Shown piece after piece: positions 11,562 through 20,000 of a stretch of DNA of 60,457 bases (within the stretch, counting starts at the first letter, position 1; each line of letters opens with the position of its first letter). The notes below the pieces were generated by a model. The model was not told where the DNA came from and did no database searches. It was given only the letters and a program-made list of their open reading frames with translations. The translations under genes were made by a program, and so were the position numbers. Source of the stretch: Nemertoderma westbladi (Eukaryota; Xenacoelomorpha; Nemertodermatida; Nemertodermatidae). The DNA lies in the NCBI GenBank assembly GCA_032718475.1, contig JAUCBJ010005397.1, forward strand, positions 1 through 60,457, in the 5' to 3' direction.

Positions 11562-13475
11562 TAAATTGGAGAGATACGCCTATTCCTACTATCGGAAGAG
11601 ACGGTAACAATACCTGCAATATCCTACTGTAAAGTTTGTAAATCAAATCATAAATCCGACCTTCTCACCAAAACAGTAAACCCTAAGTAAGCGAATATAT
11701 TGCAGTATCGATCTCTTTTAACCGGTGAGGCAGAAAACAGTCTACGAGCAGACAAACTTCGATAAAACAAAAATCCCGCGCAGCGAATCCTAAAATCAGG
11801 CTGACTCACTGACGGACTAAGGGGCTCGTATACTTTGCCGCGGTGTGATTTATATGGTTGGGCGAAGGGACGCTAGCTAGGTACAGAGCAGATGTTTGGA
11901 GATGTCTAACTAGCGGGCAAAGTGCAGTAAGGACGAAAGTTAATTTTATATATTTCGAGGTGTAAATAATTTCTAACGCGCGTGTGTTAATTCTGAACGG
12001 TCAAAACAGTTTTGCTCCTTCACATATATAATTACTGGGTACGGTGTGCATTTTACGAATATTCTAATTTTATAACTTGTAGGTCCAATACTTACGAATG
12101 ATAAGGTTCCTTCCCCTCTTGCGTATTTCCAGGACTCAAATTCAGGCATAAGGTTAATACTACGCCCAGAATTCGGCAATTTTAGGTACCAGGTCCCTGA
12201 TACTAAGAAGAGATGTGTTAGTTTACTACTGTAGGCGTACGGGTACTAATAGCTATCCTGGCTCCTATCTAGAATTTTAGTCACCCAGGTAGTCCGGGTA
12301 ACTTCCTATTAGGGCGTTGGCGGGGACACGGTAGATGTTAGTATATCCCTGATAGCCTCAATTTATTTGCGCCTAGTGTAAACTGCCCTACCGCCTGAAC
12401 GGTACAATCCCAATTCAGGTGAAAACACAGCAACCCCCCTAGCCTACAAGTTCTGATGTAATGGACACCGTTGTACGGCAAATAGTCGCACACACACCTG
12501 TACTTAGCAAGAGTTAAGCGTACAGTTTGCTGCACCCTAACCAATGTGTATGCCTTGTACCGGTGTGCCTACGTCCTATCTGCGTACTAGTATCTGCTCT
12601 CTCTCCCTCCCCCCCGTAGGAATATGAAGGTCTACTGCGGTTTTCCCTGAATCAAGACAGTACAGTCCCTATGATGTAATTTTGGGCTTGCAGCGTGTCA
12701 CTACGTCTACCTGTTGATCTTTTGGTCTTACACTTAGGTAGCAAGGATCGAACGCTGTCTAACCTTTCAGGCGATGGGCGAATAACTCTAAGATGGTATT
12801 GCGGGTTGTCTCTCGTCTACATTCCCGTGATGTTCCCGTTCATTGCTGCGGCCCGATCTCTAGCCGGCCATCCTGTCCCTGAGTTTGTTCACCGTAGTGA
12901 AACCATAGTAAAACAGATAGAAAGCTGAGATGTGACTAGTATTTCTGACTTTATTACAAAAGATATAATAACTATTATACAATAAACAATGTAATCTGAA
13001 ATAAGACAGAAAGGATTGAGAGTGAATGATAGAAGTGAACTAATGAACAAATCGCACCTTTATATACTAAATTTGTGCCGCAATCAATCGAGAAAATTCT
13101 CGATTGTTCTATGGGTTCTAACGGGGTTTTAAAGATAGCTATTGGTCCAGCTAATATATAACTTGCACGACATTGGTTACAATCAAATAACTACAGCCTT
13201 ATTGGTACAGACAAATGCAATTAATTTGTAGCGGTTAATTTAAATGAGTTGAAATTCTGCACAAAAAATAATTCGCACTTACTAGGATTCGAACTCGATA
13301 CCTACTACACATATAATTTCCAACGCTCTACCAACTGAGCTACTGAACCACTTGACCGATAGATGCATAATAGATAGAACCAATACTAATGAGAACTCAA
13401 AGCAATCTTTACAAAGTTAATTCGAATAAAATAAAATTTTGAAAATCCACGGCATTTAGGGAATATAATTCTATA
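11562..13475 (-). repeat. 3' LTR of element A (1,914 bp)
   Basis: Direct repeat of 24633-26546 at a constant offset of 13,071 bp. In element orientation it begins TATAGAATTATATT and ends CTCCAATTTA, so it lacks the usual TG...CA termini. It carries a tRNA-like sequence near 13272-13352. Open frames inside it (for example 11973-12179, 12338-12544, 12695-12928) are exactly duplicated in the other LTR and show no protein features. Confidence 0.92.
13272..13352 (-). promoter_or_regulatory. tRNA-like sequence with RNA polymerase III A and B boxes in the LTR
   Basis: The minus strand contains TAGCTCAGTTGG (complement of 13331-13342), an exact A-box match, and GTTCGAATCC (complement of 13285-13294), an exact B-box match, at tRNA-like spacing. 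The acceptor, anticodon and T stems do not pair well, so it is not an intact tRNA gene; it looks like a decayed tRNA or the head of a tRNA-derived SINE. It is in the same orientation as element A. The second copy is at 26343-26423. Confidence 0.55.
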
Positions 13476-13482
13476 CCGCTCC
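13476..13482 (-). promoter_or_regulatory. Polypurine-tract-like site GGAGCGG before the 3' LTR of element A
   Basis: In element orientation CATGGAGCGG directly abuts the 3' LTR, the place where the plus-strand primer site is expected. Element B has TGGGAGCGG at the same place (48547-48555). The shared heptamer supports both LTR boundaries. Confidence 0.6.
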
Positions 13483-14336
13483 ATGAAAACAGGATATTAT
13501 CGTGCATAAAATATACGGTTTTCACCAATAATCAATCAAACTATAGAATACTTAGGGCGTACTTACATATTTACAATTAAGTTTCAAACAATACTTCCTT
13601 TCTACGTAATGATTCGATACAAAATTAATTACAAATTCAAACTTTACGTATTTAAGGCTTTACTAAGTAAGTACAATATAAATCTAAATTAAATTCACCA
13701 ATATAAATCTATTGCATCTCAATATTGCATAAATTCAAACAATTACAAATACAAATAAATGAAAACAATAAGAAAGGCTCGCAAGTCTTCCATCTACTAT
13801 TGCATCCCAAATATTGCATAAATTCAAGTAATTACAAATACTTTCGTACCTAAATGTAGATTGCATAGGTTTGGAATAATTACAAATATGAGTCTTTCTG
13901 AGCACAAAATTTTCTGTCTATAAAACTTTCTCTTTAGGTACAAATACTGCTTATAAAATATAAATTGCATAATATTCGGAACAATACAAATTGCATAAGT
14001 TTGGAATAATATAAATTGCATAAGTTCGGAATAATTACAAATATAAATATAAATTCTTACAAATATAAACTCTCTTTTGGGTAGTCTTACTAAATATAGA
14101 TATAAACTGCATAAGTTTAGAATAATATAAACCTTTGCATCTCAAATATGAAACATAAATCTTTCAAATATAAGTTCCTTCTAAACTTTCTAAATTTCAT
14201 AAATTCGGAACAATACAAATTGCATAAGTTTGGACTTTCAGAATACAAAACTTTCTAAATATAAAACATATAATTCAAATAAATCACAAATCATAAGAAA
14301 GGCCCACGAGTCTTCCGTCCACCCTTGCCCTCCCTT
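13483..14336 (-). other. Element A 3' untranslated region with AT-rich short repeats
   Basis: It contains many diverged repeats of about 30 bp built on TTGCATAA, TTCGGAATAATTACAAAT and similar words between 13690 and 14270. Two copies of the recurrent motif GGAAGACTTGCGAGCC (element strand) lie at 13771-13791 and, as a variant, 14296-14316. No credible gene. Confidence 0.75.
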
Positions 14337-16454
14337 TTATCGTTTAGTTGATCGAGCCCTGCCGCGTCCTCGAAAACTGCGCACAGGTGACTTTGCTCGC
14401 GATATGGGACTAATGGGGCGAGTCACTGGTTTACTTGGGACGTTGAGAGACGGTGCGACTATTTCCTCGCAAATTCGTCTGTTTGGCATCCCAAAACCTC
14501 GACCAATTCCTCGTGACCGATCAGTCGTCACTACAGTTGGTAGAACGTCTGGGAACGCGTGAGAGGCGGACGACGCAGACCCAAGAGTAGCTTGCGCCCC
14601 TTGTTGATCAGCTGGTGTATGTCCCGATCCTCCTACCGGTTCTCTTGGAAGTGATACCGTATCCCGAGTAACTCGAATAGTCGGCTCAACTCCCTTGCGT
14701 TCTTCTACATTAATAATTTTCTTCAATTGTTGGCCCACTTTCTGGACCCGTATGATCCTACCCTGCCCGTCCTCCCGAGGGTGACGTGCAGACGGCGCAG
14801 CCGGAGTGGCTGGTATATTCGTCGCCTCTAGGACCTCTTCTTCCTCGAATACGCTCGCTCGTATACGTTTATGGTAAAACGCGGCTCGGTACGCCCATGC
14901 GACGGTTAACCAAGCTCCTTTATTCCGCTTTTCGGTTCGGAAACGATCAAATTCACCATACGTGATACGATTTACGACTTTCTGAAAATTCCACGTGTTT
15001 TTTGTTATCTGGGTGAATCTGTAACAGATACTCGCGCACCACTCGGAATCCGCTGTCGTGGGGCAAAATATCGACAACCTCGATAAGTTCGTCATATTGG
15101 GGCATAGCGGAGATGTATCCTTCCGACATCATCGTCTGGGGATTTACCGCCCAAAATCCGAGATGCGCTCTCATCGGAAACCGTCTTCTCTGTGCCGATA
15201 CATGTTCGTCGGCTAAATCTTCCCACTCATCAAATAACTTCCTCACGAGTTTTACAGATTCATGTTCATAAGGTATGTCTCTTAGTTGGCATTCAGATGC
15301 TCGATGTCCCTTTATATTGCAGTAAGTACATTGAGCCATAAATCTCCAGCAAGTATAAAAGGTATGAGACCCTTGATCCCCACACCATCCACAGATTAGC
15401 TGAGTCGTAGTAATGTGCTTTCCACTGCACTTTGCCATATGATGTCCAGCGACGCCACATTTACTACACATCGTATTAGCAGGGTACCACACTCGTTCGT
15501 ATATAAGATCTCCAATCGGTCGAGCGCTTCCTCCCATACTATAATCGTAATCATCTGGGTCTATGGGTTGGTAGGTTTCTGAAGGTTGTATACAAACTAT
15601 AGCATCTGTTGCTTCAAGTTGTCGAATCTCCGTCTGAGATTTCTTCGGGAGGTTCCTTTCTATCTCAAGAAGTTCCTCTAAAGGATCGTCGGCGATCGTA
15701 GTAGTTACGTTGAAATCATCACCGAGGTGACCGATAGGCGCGCGCGTCTGCCGTGATTCATCCGTAATTTCCACAATACGTTCTCCTTCATAAGGTAACA
15801 TAGTTGTTGATGGTTCGAACACCTCGCCAATATCGGTTCGGGATTTTCCTTATTCAAACGCATCGGAATCGCATTTCGTTGTTCGCGCATACAAGAACCG
15901 CATTGATAATAAAGTTTATAAACTGAAAATGCTTCCTTGGTTTCTCTATCGTCCCCTCGAGTTCGTCTGTAAAGATGCATTCCATCGAATTCATCTCTTA
16001 CCGCGGGCATAGGTTCATGCGCCTTTAGGTATTGCATGGTATGATACAAACGACTAATTTCAGTATCGGGGTCTTCGCTAATGTCTCCCGTATCACACAA
16101 AGCATCGTACGGGTAAAGTTCGTTGAAGGTTTGGCGCAAACTTTCGATTCTTTCGTTCAATGCGTTTTGTCTTCTCTTTAATACATTCGAGTCATATTTA
16201 GTTCTCGCGAGTTTCGCTGTACTTTCCGATAATTCTTTTATACCAAATATAGTATAATCCTTGGCTCCAAATCTTTCGAATGGCGCTGCTGTCTCCTCTT
16301 GGATATCATATCCCCATCTCGGCTCTCCTTGTATCCCTTTCTCCATAATTAGAGGTGTAGTTACATAATCATTACTACTAGAGGGAATACAACAGAGTTT
16401 GTGGTTAGTTGTGAGGAGACGTGAGAGTTTCGTCTGCCTTTTGGGCTTCGACAA
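14337..16454 (-). CDS. Element A ORF3: zinc-knuckle protein downstream of integrase (two frame breaks)
   Basis: Three overlapping open frames on the minus strand (16454-15705, 15822-14953, 15095-14337) together cover about 700 codons. The first contains YYQCGSC and then RCSNHQ, a C-x2-C ... C-x2-H pattern. The second has three zinc knuckles in a row: CSKCGVAGHHMAKC, CGWCGDQGSHTFYTC and CTYCNIKGHRASEC (15475-15293). The third ends in a Ser/Pro/Arg-rich basic tail (RGRGRARSTKR). The order and spacing of these features match ORF3 of element B (44225-48529), including a RLYxTMxYL block before the first site. No signal peptide or membrane segment is seen, so it is not an env. I know no named family for it; nucleic-acid binding is inferred from the knuckles and basic tail. 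The second break falls at a run of six A. Confidence 0.75.
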
Positions 16455-17009
16455 CGCTCTAACCTCCTACCCATAGCCTAAGATCTAGGGTTTCTTTAAT
16501 GACACGCTGCTTCTTATCTAAAATTTTTTGCCGAAATAAAAACGAATTTGGGCTAAACTGGCTGTGAGTCTAAAATACTCACTTTTTGATCCCAAACTAT
16601 TATCAGAAAATAAGCAGTCAAGAATTAGTAATAAATATAGGGGAGTCTATTTATTTGCGTAACTTATTGAAACAAGACCGTGTAAAATTTAATTAAAAAT
16701 TTTAAGAAAGGCTCGCAAGTCTTCCTCTCTTGTTTCTCTAATTTTAAGTTCCACCCGACTGTACCCTGAAATCTATTCACTGGAGAAAATTTTAAAAATT
16801 TTTCAAATCCAAATGGATTGTCTAAAATTTCGAAAATGTCTCAATATTGTGAGTTCCAAGTAGAATTCCATTTCTTATACCTACAAATCCCGCTCCTATG
16901 TGACACATAAGGGTACTACCCTCAATGTTCACATATAAAGACAATGGAATTCTACCGCTGCCCTTACTACGGTGTACAGGTACGTGGAAATCTATTTGTA
17001 AACTCCTAA
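16455..17009 (-). other. Gap between integrase and ORF3 of element A
   Basis: Non-coding, 555 bp. It holds one copy of the recurrent motif (16705-16725, with 28 bp shared with 19221-19248), a perfect 13-bp inverted repeat GTAGAATTCCATT (16860-16872 and 16943-16955), and, in element orientation, CATAGGAGCGG (16890-16896 on the complement), similar to the polypurine site before the LTR. A splice acceptor or an internal start for ORF3 expression could lie here, but none can be proven. Confidence 0.6.
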
Positions 17010-20000
17010 TTATTTACTAGTATTAGGTGGAGATTTGTAATCTCCAGACTCGTTACGAGTCTCTTCAAGAAGTACGAGACGTTGAGTCGGTCTGTCTACT
17101 GTACGACCGTCAATTGTCCGTACTGTCACAGTTCTTGTCACTCCATCCATAGATGGATGTGTGGCTAAAATGACACCTGTTATCCAGAAGCGTCTTTTTA
17201 GATTCACTTCTGCCAACAGCACGTGATCTCCCGGCTTTAATGCGCGGGTGTTATTGTACCATGTTGTTCTGGCAGAAATAGAGGGCAAATAATGGTTTTG
17301 CCATATTTCCCAGAATTTGTTAGCCAGTAGTTGCGTGATTTTCCACGCTTTTCTACCGTAACTGTCGCTTTCTATTGGAATAGAAATAGGTGTCAAAGTT
17401 GTCGGTGCCTGCATAAGCAGGTGTGCTGGTGTTAAAGCGAACTGAGATTGTTTGTCATCGGGTACTAATACTATTGGTCTAGTATTTAGTATTGCCTCGA
17501 TTTCAACAAACAATGTTGTCAGTTGGTCGTCTGTTAATATGTGGTTTACTGGAATGACCTTTGCCATGGCCGTTTTGATAGATCTAATCAATCTCTCCCA
17601 GACTCCGCCTCTCCAAGGACTATCTGGAGGATTAAACTTCCAAACAATCTTGTGAGGTTGCAGTTCGTTCGAGATTTGATCATGATCTAATCTCTTAAAG
17701 GCTCTAGCAATCTCATTCCGAGCACCGACAAAGTTTGTCCCTTGGTCTGAGTACAAGCATTTTACTAGTCCGCGTCTAGCGATAAATCGCCGTAGTGCTA
17801 GTATAAACGCGTTGGTGGAAAGATCCATCACACGTTCAATGTGAACTGCCCTACTGGACATACATGTGAAAATCAGTCCCCAGCGTTTTACTAGTATACG
17901 TCCACGTTTAGTATGTATGGGACCAAAGCAATCAATTCCAGTCTCTGTAAAAGGTGGTCTGAATGCTTGAAGTCGTGCTTGTGGTAGTTCACTCATTTCT
18001 TGGGTACCTATTCTAGAATGTACCTTTTTACAAATAATACACGTACGTGTCACTGAACTTAATGCTTTACTGGGTCTAATTAATACAAATCTAGTACGTA
18101 AGTAGGAAAGACAGTGGTGTCTTCCAGCGTGTTTCAGATGTAGATGTGCGTCCAGTATCATTGCACGTTGTAGTTCGTGATGTTGCGGTATTATTATTGG
18201 GTACCTAAAGTTTGTGTTAAAGTCAATGTTTTGAAGCCGAGATTTATGACAAATCAAGCCATTATAAATAATCGGACTCCAACTCAGTATCGGTGACGAC
18301 TTGATTGGTTGACCTTGATGTATAGATGTGAATTCGCGCGCGAAATATCGCAGTTGGTAATGGCGAATTAATTTAATCTCACACCTGTCAATCTCAGCCA
18401 ATGTAAGTCGACGTGTAAAGTCACGTTTGCCTTTAACGTATTGTACAAAACGTACAATCCACGCTAATTTTCGGCAAGCGTTTGACCAAGAATCTGTTAG
18501 GTTTACAATACGGTCGACATGAGTATTTGTGACGTCATCAGGTAAGTCAATGGAGAATTTGGAAGGTTTTGAATTACTAGAAGGGCCCACGGGTCCGCCG
18601 GTAAGTATTCCCTTGTTGACTGTTGATCCGTCCGGGTCTACAAGTAATTTGTCCTTCTTTGTCTTCTTACCTTGATTGTCGGTACTTTGTAAGTCGATCG
18701 TTAATGGTAGTTTGAACTCTATGGGGTCAGCAGGTTTCGGTAAACTTATTTTTCTGCCGACATTAATCCCAGGTCTCAACGTAGGTTGCAGGTTCGGTAT
18801 GTCTCTTGAGCGCAAAGTAACACCTGTATTTACATTAGCGTAGGTACTACCCACATCTGTAATACATGAGGTTTCACCGTGCTTATGGTTGCTCAAGTGT
18901 GTCAAAATTGGTAGTTTGTCAATACAAGGCCGCTCCAATAGGGAAACTGCGGCTTTATTGTTAGTCAATACATTACTAGTGTCTAGTCGACTGTCTAGTA
19001 GTGTGTCTGGCGATACGTCTGGTAACGTATCTGGTTGTTTGTCAATAGAAGGCCGCTCCAATAGGGAAACTGCGGCTTTACTGTTTGTCAGTGCGTTACT
19101 AACGTCTGGTGGAACATTTTGTGATATGTCTGGCAAAATGTCTGGTTGACTGTCTAGTAACGTGTCTGGTTGACCGTCTGGCGATATGTCTGGTTGACCG
19201 TCTGGCGATATGTCTGGTGTAGAAAGGCTCGCAAGTCTTCCTCTCTTGACCTTTGAAGTTATATCTTTCCATTTCGCCTTCGGTTTCTTCTTGAGTTTAG
19301 TTGCCGTCGTCCTTTTCTTTGTATCGACGGGCATTGTTGGTGTCGTTGGGGTAGGTAGACTCGCAAGCCTATCATCTGTCGTCGATGGAATCTCTAGCTG
19401 ACTCGTCTTCTCCCCAAGTTCTAAACTCACCTTGTGGATTAGCTGCTCCTTGTGACTTATCATACTAGTTACACGTCTGTTATGTTTTGTATGTAAGGTA
19501 GTATGGTCCACGTCGTGTGAAAAGGAATGAATTGAATTTATAGTTAATAAACTACATGTACTCTGTACATCGTCTTCCTCGTCACTTACGTCTAGTGTGC
19601 GCACAGGCGCTCGAGTATACCACCCTATCGGCGTTCTGCAGGCGTATGCGTTTCCTGCTACAACTGCCGATGGTCTGGTTTCCCACACCTGGTGTAGGTT
19701 GAATTGGTCCGTCCCGATCAGCATTGCTACCGATCTATAATTGACAGGACATTCGGGTACACCAAGGTGTCTGAAATACTTACGGTCCTCCAGAGATTGT
19801 TCCGGCACTGGACCTAGTAGGTTACTAAAGTCCTTCGTGGCCGCAAAGGTTAGATCTCTAAAGGGCAACAAAGACCTCTCCCTCTCGCTGTGTTGCGATT
19901 TTGGAAGAAGAGAGTCTAAGTCCAACTTAACTCGTGTCACTGGTATTGCACGCTGTCCGTGCATACTACTTACTGTATAACTGACGTGCTTACCTTGTCT

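Noticed and set aside
11973-12928. Small ORFs in the LTRs of element A (exactly duplicated at 25044-25999)
   Set aside because: Identity between the two sites is due to the LTR duplication; the peptides have no recognisable features.
13272-13352. Functional tRNA gene on the minus strand
   Set aside because: The A and B boxes are present but acceptor, anticodon and T stems do not pair, and it lies within a repeated LTR.
18520-19620. Highly diverged reverse transcriptase hidden in the ORF2 spacer
   Set aside because: The sequence is duplicated low-complexity peptide without a DD box or the usual RT blocks; a profile search would settle it.
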